Shown here piece after piece: positions 36,725 through 48,679 of a stretch of DNA of 64,000 nucleotides (within the stretch, counting starts at the first letter, position 1; each line of letters opens with the position of its first letter). Under the pieces are notes generated by a model. It ran no database searches and had not been told where the DNA came from. It worked only from the letters and a program-made list of their open reading frames with translations. The translations under genes and the position numbers were made by a program. The stretch comes from Vogesella margarita (GTDB lineage Bacteria > Pseudomonadota > Gammaproteobacteria > Burkholderiales > Chromobacteriaceae): assembly GCF_028548475.1 (NCBI RefSeq), contig NZ_JAQQLE010000002.1:124001-188000 (forward strand), written 5' to 3'.

Positions 36725-38035
36725 TCAGCCGGCGTCGGCCAGTGTCGGCAGCGTGATCACCACCGCGAAGCCGCCTTCCGGCGGGTAGTCGAAGCGCAGG
36801 CTGCCGCCGTGCTGTGCCACCACGCGGCTGACGATGGCAAGGCCCAGGCCGCTGCCGCCGTCGCTGCCGCGGTGTGCGGCCAACCTTTCGAACGGCGTCA
36901 GCGCCGCCTGCTGCAACTCCGGCGCGATGCCGTCGCCGCTGTCATGCACGCGCAGCTCGCAGTGGCGATCGCCGGGCTGCAGGCTGACGCGAAACGGCGC
37001 GCGGCCGTAGCGGCGCGCGTTTTCCAGCAGGTTGGACAGCAGGCGCTGCAGCGCCAGCGCGTCGCCGTTGATGGTGGCGTCGCCGCGCTGCCAGGCGATC
37101 TCCATGTCGTCGCGGCGGAAGCGGGTCAGCACGTTGTCGACCAGCTCGCCCAGCGCCAGCGGCGTCAGCGGCCGCGTTTCCTCGCTGCGCGCGAAGTCGA
37201 TGAACTGGCCGACGATGCGCGACAGCTCGTCGATGTCGTTGAGCATGCCGGCCTTGTCGCCGAGGTCGTCCTGCAGCTCCACCGCCAGTTTCAGCCGCGT
37301 CAGCGGCGTGCGCAGGTCGTGCGACAGCCCGGCCAGCATCAGCCGCCGTTCGCTGGCGGCCTTGTCCAGCGCCAGCGCCATGGTGTTGAAGCGCTCGATC
37401 ACGTCGCGCACCTCGCGCGGGCCGCTGACCGGCACCGCCTGCGGCATGCGCCCGGCTTCGAGGTGGCGGGCGGCATTGGCCAGCCGGCTCAGCGGCCGCG
37501 TGGTGCGCCACGCCAGCGCGAAGGCGGCCAGCACCGACAGCAGCGCCACCAGCCCGGCGGCCTGCAAGGTTGGCCGCAGCGCCGGCGGCAGGTAGCGGCG
37601 CAGCGGCATCACCAGCCAGTAGTGGCTGTCCAGCACCGGCACCTTGAGCCACAGCTCGCGGCGTTCGGCGCGGCTCATGCGCACGCTGACCGGCTCGCCG
37701 ACGGCGTTGCCCAGCCAGGCTTCCAGCGGCGCGGCAAAGGGCGGCGCGGGAAAGGTCTCTGCCGGCGCCTGGGCCAGCGGCAGCAGCCGCGGCAGGCCGG
37801 GCAGGTTGTTGCGCAGCAGGAAGGTGTCGCGCTCCGCCGCCGGCAGCCGGTCGAGCGCTTCCTCGTAGTCGGCTAGCGTGTCCAGCACCTGCGCGTACAG
37901 CTGCCGCGCCAGCAGCGCGCTTTTCTGCTGCTCGGTCAGCCACAGCGTGAACACCTGGCTGGCCAGCACCGCCAGCACCACCAGGGCCGCCAGGCGCAGG
38001 AACAGCGTGCCGCCGAAGCGCACCAGCAGGTTCAT
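36725..38035 (-). CDS. envZ: EnvZ-type sensor histidine kinase
   Basis: A 436-residue membrane kinase paired with the upstream OmpR-type regulator. First helix about 12-32, periplasmic domain 33-157, second helix 158-177, HAMP 178-232, H-box LAGLSHDLRTPLTRLKLAVE with phospho-His239, N-box LQRLLSNLLENARRYG, and G-boxes DSGDGIAP and GSGLGLAIVSRVV. The start at 38035 overlaps the ompR stop (ATGA). Two exact repeat copies lie inside the coding sequence (36875-36887 and 37566-37578), coding for RLAA and RPTL. The signal is unknown; assignment to EnvZ is from gene pairing and the HAMP-HisKA layout. Confidence 0.85.
   Translation of the reverse strand: MNLLVRFGGTLFLRLAALVVLAVLASQVFTLWLTEQQKSALLARQLYAQVLDTLADYEEALDRLPAAERDTFLLRNNLPGLPRLLPLAQAPAETFPAPPFAAPLEAWLGNAVGEPVSVRMSRAERRELWLKVPVLDSHYWLVMPLRRYLPPALRPTLQAAGLVALLSVLAAFALAWRTTRPLSRLANAARHLEAGRMPQAVPVSGPREVRDVIERFNTMALALDKAASERRLMLAGLSHDLRTPLTRLKLAVELQDDLGDKAGMLNDIDELSRIVGQFIDFARSEETRPLTPLALGELVDNVLTRFRRDDMEIAWQRGDATINGDALALQRLLSNLLENARRYGRAPFRVSLQPGDRHCELRVHDSGDGIAPELQQAALTPFERLAAHRGSDGGSGLGLAIVSRVVAQHGGSLRFDYPPEGGFAVVITLPTLADAG
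36875..36887 (-). repeat. Exact 13-mer repeat copy inside envZ
   Basis: TGCGGCCAACCTT on the plus strand, read by envZ as ERLAAH near the ATP-binding domain. Confidence 0.85.
37566..37578 (+). repeat. Second exact 13-mer repeat copy inside envZ
   Basis: AAGGTTGGCCGCA, read on the coding strand as RPTLQ just before the second membrane helix. Confidence 0.85.
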
Positions 38036-38763
38036 GTCGCGTCCCTTGCCTTGCCGTCCGGCACGAACACGTAGCCGTAGCCCCACACCGTCTGCAGGTA
38101 GCGCGGCGCGCCGTCGCCGTCCTCGATCAGCTTGCGCAGCCGCGACACGTGCACGTCGATGCTGCGGTCCTGCGATTCGCCGCCGCCCTTGCCCAGCGCC
38201 AGCTCCATCAGCTGTTCGCGCGTCAGCGGCCGCCGCGGGTGGCTGGCCAGCGCCAGCAGCACCGCGTACTCGGCGGTGGTCAGCGTCACCGGCTGGCCAT
38301 CGCGCAGCAGTTCGCGCCGCGCCGGGTGCAGCTCGCAACTGCCGAAGCCCAGCACCTCGTCGGCGTCGTGCTGCGCCATCACCACCGGCGTCTGCGCGTG
38401 GCGGCGCAGCACCGCGTGGATGCGCGCGGCCAGCTCGCGCGGGTTGAAGGGCTTGGCCAGGTAGTCGTCGGCGCCCATTTCCAGGCCGAGGATGCGGTCG
38501 ATGTCCTCGCCGCGCGCGGTGAGCATGATCACCGGGATCTGCTCGCCCTGCGCGCGCAGGCGGCGCACCACCGCCAGCCCGTCGTCGCCGGGCATCATCA
38601 CGTCCAGCACCAGCAGGTCCGGGCGGTTGCGCGCCAGCTTGCGGTCGAGGTCGCGCGCGTCCGGCAGCGTGTCGACGCTGAAGCCCTGCTGCGCGAGGTA
38701 ACGCTGCAGCAGCTCGCGCAGGCGCACATCGTCGTCGACGACCAGTATCTTGTGGTTTTCCAT
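38032..38763 (-). CDS. ompR: OmpR-type response regulator
   Basis: A 243-residue OmpR/PhoB-family regulator. Receiver domain with Asp10-Asp11, phospho-acceptor Asp54 (LVLDVMMPGD) and Lys in DDYLAKPFN. The C-terminal winged helix begins about residue 140 and contains SIDVHVSRLRKLIE and the ending YLQTVWGYGYVFVPDG, very like OmpR. It is the first gene of an ompR-envZ operon and diverges from a Spy-like periplasmic protein gene. Direct TTAACAC repeats spaced 10 bases lie in between, as expected for OmpR-family binding, so it may control itself and the neighbour. Confidence 0.9.
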   Translation of the reverse strand: MENHKILVVDDDVRLRELLQRYLAQQGFSVDTLPDARDLDRKLARNRPDLLVLDVMMPGDDGLAVVRRLRAQGEQIPVIMLTARGEDIDRILGLEMGADDYLAKPFNPRELAARIHAVLRRHAQTPVVMAQHDADEVLGFGSCELHPARRELLRDGQPVTLTTAEYAVLLALASHPRRPLTREQLMELALGKGGGESQDRSIDVHVSRLRKLIEDGDGAPRYLQTVWGYGYVFVPDGKARDAT

Positions 38764-38838
38764 CCGTCACACCCCGTCTCTTTATTTGCCAAGCGTAACG
38801 CGCCTGCCGCGCCAAGTCAGCCCGGATATGAACAGCCG

Positions 38839-38873
38839 TTAACGCGGCGGCGGTGGTTAACACCTCTTAACAC
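38839..38873. promoter_or_regulatory. Tandem TTAAC repeats, candidate OmpR-family binding site
   Basis: TTAACAC occurs at 38857-38863 and 38867-38873, exactly 10 bases apart, with a third TTAACGC at 38839-38845. OmpR-family dimers bind such direct repeats on one face of the helix. The site is 76-124 bases from ompR and 87-121 bases from the divergent gene. Confidence 0.5.
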
Positions 38874-38959
38874 TTGCCGCCGGCGCGGCAATACCCGGGC
38901 AAAACCTGCCGCGTACAGTCAGCTCATCCCTTTCAACGTAGCAACCGAGGAGTCTGACC

Positions 38960-39364
38960 ATGAATGCCAAACGTACCGTTGCCGTGACCCTGTTCGCCAG
39001 CCTGCTGGCCGGCGTATCGCTGACTGCTTTCGCCTTTGGCGGCGACGGCAAGCCGCAGCGCGAGGAAATGCGCCAGAACATGCGCGCCTACCACGAGGCG
39101 GTGATGTCCGGCGCGCTGACCGACGCCGAGCTGACCCAGTTGAAGAAGGAGCGCGACGCCGTGCACGCGCAGATGCAGAAGCTGCACGAGCAGCTGCAGG
39201 CGAAGACCAAGGCGCTGATCGACAACAAGGAGCGCACCGCCAAGCGCGACAGCTGGCCGGAAGCGGTGGCTGGCAAGCAGTTCCGGGGCGACAAGATGCG
39301 CCACCATCGCGGTGATGGCCATTGCGGCGCGCCGGCCACTCCGCCTGCCGCCAAGAGCAACTGA
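38960..39364 (+). CDS. Spy/CpxP-like periplasmic protein
   Basis: A 134-residue exported protein. The signal peptide covers residues 1-25 (MNAKRTVAVTLFASLLAGVS, cleavage after AFA). The mature part is highly charged and helical (REEMRQNMRAYHEAVMSGAL; LTQLKKERDAVHAQMQKLHE), with the LTDAELTQLKKER arrangement of Spy/CpxP-type chaperones, and ends in a His/Gly-rich tail (MRHHRGDGHCG). It likely acts in envelope stress or metal binding; this is inference. It is transcribed divergently from ompR-envZ and has a GAGGAG site, so it is a likely target of that system. Confidence 0.75.
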   Translation: MNAKRTVAVTLFASLLAGVSLTAFAFGGDGKPQREEMRQNMRAYHEAVMSGALTDAELTQLKKERDAVHAQMQKLHEQLQAKTKALIDNKERTAKRDSWPEAVAGKQFRGDKMRHHRGDGHCGAPATPPAAKSN

Positions 39365-39436
39365 ACAGGCGCCACTGAAACTGAGCACCGCGCGGCCGCC
39401 GTGGCAGCCGCGCGAAGTGCGGGATAAAATGCACGC

Positions 39437-39763
39437 ATGAAAGCCCTCTTCCTGCTCCTGCTGGCGCTGCTGGCAGGTCACAGTGCGCTGGCGGCCCCAC
39501 CCTGGCGCGCCGACAACGGCCCGCCCGCGTGGCAGGCCGAGGCGGCGCCACCGCATCGCCTGCGCGACCTGCGCCTGCGCGAGGCGGTGGAGCGCGGCGA
39601 GCTGACGCGCGAAGAGGCGCGTGCGCTGAAACGGCTGCGCCGCTGGCATTACCTGTCGCCGGATGAGGACGGCGCCGGACGCGGCCCGCGCCATGAGCGG
39701 CGCGACCCGCCGCCGCCGCGCCACCAGCGCTGGCGCCAGCAGCAGGACGCCGAACGCGACTAG
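39437..39763 (+). CDS. Small secreted arginine-rich protein, unknown
   Basis: A 108-residue protein with a clear signal peptide (MKALFLLLLALLAGHSALA, then APPW). The mature part has a helical segment LRDLRLREAVERGELTREEA followed by RALKRLRRWHYLS, and a disordered tail rich in Arg, Pro and Gln. Charge pattern and position suggest a second small periplasmic protein related in role to the Spy-like neighbour (the L-T-R-E-E-A-R-A-L motif also occurs in such proteins). It follows that gene by 72 bases on the same strand and is closed by a repeat-based hairpin. No named family recognised. Confidence 0.65.
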   Translation: MKALFLLLLALLAGHSALAAPPWRADNGPPAWQAEAAPPHRLRDLRLREAVERGELTREEARALKRLRRWHYLSPDEDGAGRGPRHERRDPPPPRHQRWRQQQDAERD

Positions 39764-39785
39764 GCCGGGACAGCGATACCAGGAA

Positions 39786-39826
39786 AAGGTTGGCCGCAAC
39801 ACCGCGAGGGTGCTGCGGCCAAACTT
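39786..39826. terminator. Hairpin built from two repeat copies between converging genes
   Basis: AAGGTTGGCCGCA (39786-39798, exact) pairs with TGCGGCCAAACTT (39814-39826, one mismatch), with an extra CACC/GGTG inner stem, followed by GTTTTG. It lies between the secreted protein gene and the converging AraC-type gene. Confidence 0.8.
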
Positions 39827-39858
39827 GTTTTGGGCGGCCGTTTTGTCTCCGGCCTGCG

Positions 39859-40878
39859 TCACCTCTCGCCCGCCCGCTCCCCGTCCGCCTCCGCTAGCAC
39901 GCCGGCCTGCCGCCGGCAGGCGCCGGGGGGGAGGCCGAAGCGGCGGCGGAACAGCTTGCCCAGATAGCTGCTGTCGGCCGCGCCTACTTCGTCCGCCAGC
40001 GTGGCCAGGCTGTGTGGCGAGTTCAGCAGCCGCCAGCGCACGTGCTGCAGCCGCATCTCCAGCCAGTAGTCGCTGGCGCTCATGCCGTGGCCGGCGTGGA
40101 ACAGCCGGTCCAGCTGCCGGCGGCTGATGCCCACCGCCCGTGCCAGCCGCTCGATGTGGTGCGGGCCGGCCAGCCAGTCGCGCATCTGGGCGATGGCCCG
40201 CTCCAGCGGGCCGCTGTCGCGCGCGGCACCGTCCAGCGAGCGCAGCGCGTGCCGGCTGCCGCGGCTGTCGTCCACCAGCATGTCGGCCAGCCCCTTCAGC
40301 GCCCGCTCCCGGCCGCTGTGACGGCCGAGCAGCGCCACGGCGAGGTCGATGGCGGCGGTGCCGCCGGCGCAACTCAGGCGCGCGCCGTCCTGCAGGTACA
40401 GCGCCTCCGGCTCCAGCCGCACGCGCGGAAAGCTGGCCTGGAATTCGGCGACGTGGCGCCAGTGCACCGCCACGCGGTAGCCGTCCAGCAGGCCGCAGGC
40501 GGCCAGCAGGAAACACGCGTTGTCGATGCTGACCAGCTTCACGCCGCGTGCCGCGATGCCGCGCAGCAGCGATTGGCAGCCGGGCGCCAGCGCGCTCATG
40601 GCGCCGGCCTGACGGCTGCCGAACAGCACCAGGTAGTCGTAGTCGCCGGGGTCGAGCTCGGCCAGCGCGTGCTCCGCCTGCAGCAGCGCGCCGCAGCTGG
40701 CGCGGATGCTGCCCGCGGCGAGGCCGGCGATGGTCCAGCGGCAGTAGCGCTGGCGGCTGTAGTCCTCGTCGTCGGCGCTGAAGCGCAGCTTGTCGAGAAA
40801 GCCGGCAAACGGCAGCAGCGCGAAATCCGGCAAGGGCAGCAGCAGGAAGCGTACGTCGGAGACGTCGGGCGGGGTCAT
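39859..40878 (-). CDS. GlxA-type AraC family regulator with DJ-1/PfpI domain
   Basis: A 339-residue regulator. Residues 8-190 form a DJ-1/PfpI-like amidotransferase-fold domain (LLPLPDFALLPFAGFLDKLR; LVSIDNACFLLAACGLLDGY), and about 225-325 an AraC-type double HTH (IERLARAVGISRRQLDRLFH; LATLADEVGAADSSYLGKLF). This layout matches regulators such as ArgR, GbdR and CdhR, which sense arginine, betaine or carnitine. It diverges from a LysE-family exporter, its probable target. The inducer cannot be told from the sequence. Confidence 0.9.
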   Translation of the reverse strand: MTPPDVSDVRFLLLPLPDFALLPFAGFLDKLRFSADDEDYSRQRYCRWTIAGLAAGSIRASCGALLQAEHALAELDPGDYDYLVLFGSRQAGAMSALAPGCQSLLRGIAARGVKLVSIDNACFLLAACGLLDGYRVAVHWRHVAEFQASFPRVRLEPEALYLQDGARLSCAGGTAAIDLAVALLGRHSGRERALKGLADMLVDDSRGSRHALRSLDGAARDSGPLERAIAQMRDWLAGPHHIERLARAVGISRRQLDRLFHAGHGMSASDYWLEMRLQHVRWRLLNSPHSLATLADEVGAADSSYLGKLFRRRFGLPPGACRRQAGVLAEADGERAGER

Positions 40879-40969
40879 GTCCGTATAACACCGTAAAATG
40901 GCCAGAAGTTACCGTTGATTGTCGCGCGTGACGGCTACACTGGCCATATCTTTTCACGGAGTACGCGGC

Positions 40970-41581
40970 ATGAATCCCGATACCTGGTTGCTGTATTGCG
41001 GAGCCACGCTGGGCCTGGCGCTGACACCGGGGCCGAACAGCCTGCTGGCGCTGACGCACGGGGCGCTGTACGGCACCCGTCACACGCTGTTCACCATTGC
41101 CGGCGGCGTGGCCGGCTTTTGCTGCCTGATCGCGCTGGCCATGTTCGGCCTGGGCATGCTGCTGCAGGCGTCATCGCTCGCCTTGCCGCTGTTGAAGTGG
41201 CTGGGCGCCGCCTACCTGCTGTGGCTGGGCTGGCAGCTGTGGCGGGCACCACCCCTGCGGCCGGAGGCGGCGGGCGGGCCGCCGCGCCCAGGCCGGGCCA
41301 GCCTGTTCCGCCAGGGCTGGCTGACGGCGCTGTCCAACCCCAAGGTGCTGCTGTTCTACGGCGCCTTCCTGCCGCCCTTCGTCGATCCGCAGCGCGCCTT
41401 GCTGCCGCAGTTCCTGCTGCTGACGCTGACCTATGCCGTCATCGAGTTTGGCGTGGAGCTGCTGCTGGCGCGGCTGGCCGGCCGCATCCGCCCGTGGCTG
41501 GCGCACAGCGGGCAGCACTTCAACCGCGTGTGCGCCGGACTGTTCGTGCTGATCGCCGCCTGCCTGCCGCTGGCCGGCTAG
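40970..41581 (+). CDS. LysE family amino acid exporter
   Basis: Inner-membrane exporter of 203 residues, about six helices. The ATG at 40970 (MNPDTWLLYCGATLGLALTP) has GGAG nine bases upstream and is preferred over a TTG 51 bases earlier. Family motifs are ALTPGPNSLLALTHGALYG, FRQGWLTALSNPKVLLFYGA, and the C-terminal helix. It is divergent from a GlxA-type regulator, an arrangement typical of regulator-exporter pairs for basic amino acids. It is only moderately similar to the other LysE protein at 10993-11625. A repeat-built terminator follows. Confidence 0.92.
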   Translation: MNPDTWLLYCGATLGLALTPGPNSLLALTHGALYGTRHTLFTIAGGVAGFCCLIALAMFGLGMLLQASSLALPLLKWLGAAYLLWLGWQLWRAPPLRPEAAGGPPRPGRASLFRQGWLTALSNPKVLLFYGAFLPPFVDPQRALLPQFLLLTLTYAVIEFGVELLLARLAGRIRPWLAHSGQHFNRVCAGLFVLIAACLPLAG

Positions 41582-41604
41582 CGCCGCGTCGTCTCGCAGC
41601 AACA

Positions 41605-41640
41605 AAAAAGGTTGGCCGCATCGCTGCGGCCAACCTTTTT
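41605..41640. terminator. Bidirectional terminator built from two inverted exact repeats
   Basis: A perfect 16-bp inverted repeat: AAAAAGGTTGGCCGCA (41605-41620), loop TCGC, TGCGGCCAACCTTTTT (41625-41640). Both arms contain exact 13-mers and the flanks supply the A and T tracts. It separates the converging LysE and quinone oxidoreductase genes. Confidence 0.96.
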
Positions 41641-41661
41641 GCCATCTGGACGGAGGGGTGC

Positions 41662-42636
41662 TCAGGGCAGCAGGATGATGGAGCCGGTGGTGCGCCGCGC
41701 TTCCAGGTCGGTGTGCGCCTGCGCCGCGTCGGCCAGTGCGTAGCGCGCCGACGGCTGCACCTTCACCGCGCCGGCGCCGATGCGCTCGAACAGCGCCGCG
41801 GCGCTGGCTTCCAGCTCGGCGCGGGTGGCCACGTAGTCGCCCAGGCGCGGGCGGGTGAAGAACAGCGAGCCCTTCTGCGTCAGCAGCAGCGGCGCGAACG
41901 GCGGCACTGCGCCGGAGGCGTTGCCGAAGCTGACGAACATGCCGCGCGGCGCGAGGCAGTCCAGCGACATCTCGAAGGTGTCCTTGCCCACCGAGTCGTA
42001 CACCACCGGCACGCCGCGACCACCGGTCAGCTCGCGCACCCGCGCCACCACGTCTTCCTCGCGGTAGTTGATGACGTGGGCGCAGCCGAGCGAGCGTGCG
42101 AGGTCAGCCTTGGCGTCGGAGCCGACGGTGCCGATCACCTTCACCCCCAGCGAGCTGAGCCACTGCACCGCGATCTGGCCGACGCCGCCGGCGGCGGCGT
42201 GCCACAGCACCGTCTGGCCGGGCTGCACCGGGTAGGTGCGGCGGATCAGGTACTCCACGGTCATGCCCTGCAGCATCGCGCAGGCGGCGCTCTCGTCGCC
42301 GATGTCGTCCGGCAGCTTCACCAGCAGCGCCGCCGGCATGGCGCGCCACTGGCTGTAGGCGCCCTGCGCTCCGCCGGCGTAGGCGACGCGGTCGCCGACC
42401 TTCAGCTGGCCGACGCCGTCGCCGACCGCCTCCACCACGCCGGCGGCCTCGGAGCCGAGCCCGGACGGCAGTGGCAGCGGATACAGGCCGCTGCGGTAGT
42501 AGGTGTCGATGAAGTTGACGCCGATGGCGGTGTGGCGCAGCAGCACTTCGCCGGCGGCCGGCACGGGGATGGCGGCGTCTTCGGCGCGCAGGACGTCGGG
42601 GCCGCCGCAGTGCGGCAGGCGGATGGTCAGGTTCAT
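41662..42636 (-). CDS. qor: NADPH:quinone oxidoreductase (zeta-crystallin type)
   Basis: Zinc-free MDR-family reductase of 324 residues transferring electrons from NADPH to quinones. The start at 42636 (MNLTIRLPHCGGPDVLRAED) has GGAGG four bases before it. Landmarks: GVNFIDTYYRSGLYPLPLPS, GLGSEAAGVVEAVGDGV, the NADPH-binding loop LWHAAAGGVGQIAVQWLSSL, VVYDSVGKDTFEMSLDCL, and the C-terminal FTRPRLGDYVATRAEL. It matches E. coli QorA throughout. It is on the same strand as the downstream-listed esterase and binding-protein genes, which lie upstream of it in transcription. Confidence 0.95.
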   Translation of the reverse strand: MNLTIRLPHCGGPDVLRAEDAAIPVPAAGEVLLRHTAIGVNFIDTYYRSGLYPLPLPSGLGSEAAGVVEAVGDGVGQLKVGDRVAYAGGAQGAYSQWRAMPAALLVKLPDDIGDESAACAMLQGMTVEYLIRRTYPVQPGQTVLWHAAAGGVGQIAVQWLSSLGVKVIGTVGSDAKADLARSLGCAHVINYREEDVVARVRELTGGRGVPVVYDSVGKDTFEMSLDCLAPRGMFVSFGNASGAVPPFAPLLLTQKGSLFFTRPRLGDYVATRAELEASAAALFERIGAGAVKVQPSARYALADAAQAHTDLEARRTTGSIILLP

Positions 42637-42715
42637 GGAGCCTCCGGAAGCGTGGGATCGGTAACAGCGGCAGTGTGCCGCAAAGCGCGCGCTGGGCGGG
42701 GGAACACAGTGTTCC

Positions 42716-43306
42716 TTAGCGTGCGGCCTGGCGGCGGTAGTAGTCGTCGACAAAGCGCACGACGCCTGGCAGCAGCTGCGGCCACGCCTGCAGGCGGTGG
42801 TCGTCGCCGCTCAGTACCAGCTGGCGCGCGCCGGCGTAGTGGCGCACCGCCTCGCGCCAGTCCAGCACCTCGTCGGCCGTGCCCAGCAGCAGGAAGTAGC
42901 GCGCCGGCGTCAGCCGCGGCGGGCGCATCGCCACCAGTTCGGCCATGTGCTGCCGGGTCAGCCGGTAGTCCTCGCCGGTGTACGGGTTGTGCAGGGGGCC
43001 GAGGAAGTGCTGCAGCTCGCGCTCCGGCCGGATCGCCGGGTTGATCAGCACCGCCGGCAGCCGGTAGCGCTCGGCGAGCGCGGTGGCGTAGAAGCCGCCC
43101 AGCGAGCTGCCGATCAGCGCCGTCGGCTGCTGCTGCTCGACCAGCAACTGCAGCTGCCGCATCGCCTCGGCCGGGTACGGCGACAGCTGCGGGCACAGCA
43201 GCTGGCCGGCATCCGGGTGTCGCTGCAGCCAGGCGGCGGTCTCGCGCGCCTTCAGCGATTGCGGACCGGACTGGAAACCGTGCAGGTAGAGATAACGCTG
43301 GTTCAT
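42716..43306 (-). CDS. YqiA/YcfP family alpha/beta hydrolase (esterase)
   Basis: A 196-residue esterase-like protein. The start at 43306 (MNQRYLYLHGFQSGPQSLKA) matches the YqiA/YcfP family N-terminus YLYLHGF-S-P-S-KA. The nucleophile is the central Ser of LIGSSLGGFYATALAE; the acid and base are likely Asp of GTADEVLDW and His of SGDDHRLQAW. The natural substrate is unknown; E. coli YqiA hydrolyses short acyl esters. Its start overlaps the stop of the upstream solute-binding protein gene (ATGA). Confidence 0.9.
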   Translation of the reverse strand: MNQRYLYLHGFQSGPQSLKARETAAWLQRHPDAGQLLCPQLSPYPAEAMRQLQLLVEQQQPTALIGSSLGGFYATALAERYRLPAVLINPAIRPERELQHFLGPLHNPYTGEDYRLTRQHMAELVAMRPPRLTPARYFLLLGTADEVLDWREAVRHYAGARQLVLSGDDHRLQAWPQLLPGVVRFVDDYYRRQAAR

Positions 43307-44082
43307 GGCACCTGGTAAGGCTTGAGGCGGGCGGCCAGCACGCCCTGCTGCTGCAGGGTGCGGATCGCGTGGTTGAGGCTGGCGGGCGCCAGGCGCGAGC
43401 GGCGCGACAGCGCACAGCTGAGCGGCATGCGCGACAGTACCAGCGGCTGCAGCCGCACCTGGCGCGCTTCGCGCAGATTGTTTTTCAGCCACCAGGCAAA
43501 GCTCAGCTCGTCGACCACCGCGACATCGACCACGCCGCTGGCGGCGGCGCGCAGTTGCAGATTGCCCTGCTGCTGGTCGATGCGCTGCGCGCCGTGGGCA
43601 AAGGCGTGCTCCAGCGCCGGGTAGTGGTAGCCGATCACGGTGCCGATGCGGCGGCCGTTAAGCTGGCCGAGCGAGGTGATGCGCTCGCTCAGGCTGAGCG
43701 GCGACACGAAACGCTCCACCTGCTCGGTCAGCGGCAGCGACCAGTGGAAGCGCTCCGGCGCCTCCCACCATGCGGGGTTGGTGTTGCACACCATGTCGAT
43801 CTGGCCGTTCTGCAGGTAGCTGTCCAGGCGCTTGCGCGCCAGCGGCAGGTACTCTACGCGCTGGCCGAGCTGGTGGGCGATGCTGTCCAGCAGGTCCTTC
43901 CACACGCCACCGTCCAGCTGCAGGCGCGGGCTGTAGGAGAAGATCATCGACGGCGCGGCGTCGTTTTCGGTGACGCCGACGGTGAGGGGGTCGTCGTCGG
44001 CGGTGGCCGTCAGGGCCACGGCCAGCAGGCACAGCGCGCCGGCCAGCCGTTGCGGCCAACGTTTAGCGGTTTTTCCATTCAT
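43303..44082 (-). CDS. Periplasmic solute-binding protein (SBP_bac_3-like), orphan 2
   Basis: A 259-residue exported protein related to amino-acid-binding proteins. Signal peptide about 1-29 (RLAGALCLLAVALTATA); mature sequence begins DDDPLTVGVTEND. It has the lobe pattern of the family, with ARKRLDSYLQNGQIDMVCNT and NPAWWEAPERFHWSLPLTEQ. It is a paralogue of the gene just upstream (shared ARKR/SRKR...IDMVCNTNPAW and GYHY-type segments), and its start overlaps that gene's end by 20 bases. No permease or ATPase is adjacent. The signal-peptide coding region carries a repeat variant (44051-44063). Confidence 0.85.
   Translation of the reverse strand: MNGKTAKRWPQRLAGALCLLAVALTATADDDPLTVGVTENDAAPSMIFSYSPRLQLDGGVWKDLLDSIAHQLGQRVEYLPLARKRLDSYLQNGQIDMVCNTNPAWWEAPERFHWSLPLTEQVERFVSPLSLSERITSLGQLNGRRIGTVIGYHYPALEHAFAHGAQRIDQQQGNLQLRAAASGVVDVAVVDELSFAWWLKNNLREARQVRLQPLVLSRMPLSCALSRRSRLAPASLNHAIRTLQQQGVLAARLKPYQVP
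44051..44063 (-). repeat. Repeat variant in the overlap of two solute-binding protein genes
   Basis: TGCGGCCAACGTT, coding for KRWPQ in the signal peptide of the downstream gene and ending at the stop codon of the upstream one. Confidence 0.7.
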
Positions 44083-44821
44083 AACGGTCAAGGATACGCC
44101 GGATGCTGCCATTTTGTTCCATCTCGGCGATGGCCTGGTCGAGCCGGCTCTCGCTGTAGCGGCTGCCCGGCGACACCGCGCAACGCGTCGGCATCGACGA
44201 CACCACCAGCGGATGCAGGCGCAGGTTGGCCGCCTGTGCCGGGTTGGCGCGCGCCCAGGCGCTCATTTCCAGCTCGGAATTGATCACCACGTCGACCATG
44301 CCGGTCTGCAGTGCGCGCATCAGGAGCGGCAGCCGCGGCTGGTTGACGCGGGTGGCGCGCTGGCCCTGCCACAGCGGCTCCACCGTGCTGTAGTGGTAGC
44401 CGCCGATCACGCCGATGCGCTGGCCGGCCAGCTCGTCGACGCTGTCGATGGTGCGCGGGTGCGGCTTCAGCGACATCACCCGCTCCACCTGCGGGTAGAA
44501 TTCGCGCGTCCAGCCGACGCGCGAGGCGCCGACGTACCACGCCGGGTTGGTGTTGCACACGATGTCGATGCTGCCGCTGTCGATGGCCAGCTCCACCCGC
44601 TTGCGCGATACCACGATGAACTCCACCGGTGCCTTCAGCGTGCGCCCCAGCTCCTCGCCCAGCTCCTTGGACAGCCCGCCGACCAGCTGGCTGCCGGCCA
44701 ACACCACGATGGGGGCGGAGTCGGAGTCGGCGACGCCGATGCGCAACGCCGGTGCCGCCTGGGCACCGGCGGCCAACAGGACGGCTGCGGCGATGGTTAG
44801 CACCGGAAGTGTGGTTTTCAT
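44063..44821 (-). CDS. Periplasmic solute-binding protein (SBP_bac_3-like), orphan 1
   Basis: A 252-residue exported protein. Signal peptide 1-23 (MKTTLPVLTIAAAVLLAAGA, cleavage AQA-AP). The mature part begins LRIGVADSDSAPIVVLAGSQ and has VSRKRVELAIDSGSIDIVCN followed by TNPAWYVGASRVGWTREFYP. It ends SRLDQAIAEMEQNGSIRRIL, the usual C-terminal helix of extracellular solute-binding protein family 3. It and the overlapping downstream paralogue diverge from metH. The ligand is unknown. Without a transporter partner these may serve as sensors' binding proteins or degrade-type periplasmic proteins. Confidence 0.87.
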   Translation of the reverse strand: MKTTLPVLTIAAAVLLAAGAQAAPALRIGVADSDSAPIVVLAGSQLVGGLSKELGEELGRTLKAPVEFIVVSRKRVELAIDSGSIDIVCNTNPAWYVGASRVGWTREFYPQVERVMSLKPHPRTIDSVDELAGQRIGVIGGYHYSTVEPLWQGQRATRVNQPRLPLLMRALQTGMVDVVINSELEMSAWARANPAQAANLRLHPLVVSSMPTRCAVSPGSRYSESRLDQAIAEMEQNGSIRRILDRYEWKNR

Positions 44822-44945
44822 ATGAAGCACCAGCCTGATGGTTATAAATGCTCGATCTAAGGATTCGATCTCGCTGCCGCGTGCGCAATGTTAAGATAAC
44901 CGGCTCCGCACCTACGTAGTTTTACTTAAAAAAGCCGCCTTTGCC

Positions 44946-48677
<3,732 letters not shown>

Positions 48678-48679
48678 TC

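Noticed and set aside
38036-38863. N-terminal extension of envZ through ompR (a 712-codon frame)
   Set aside because: It would read ompR in the wrong frame. The ATGA overlap and MNLLVRFGG start at 38035 are the natural kinase start.
44822-44945. A cobalamin riboswitch upstream of metH
   Set aside because: The gap is only 124 bases and shared with a divergent gene. No B12-box-like sequence was seen, and cobalamin riboswitches need about 200 bases.
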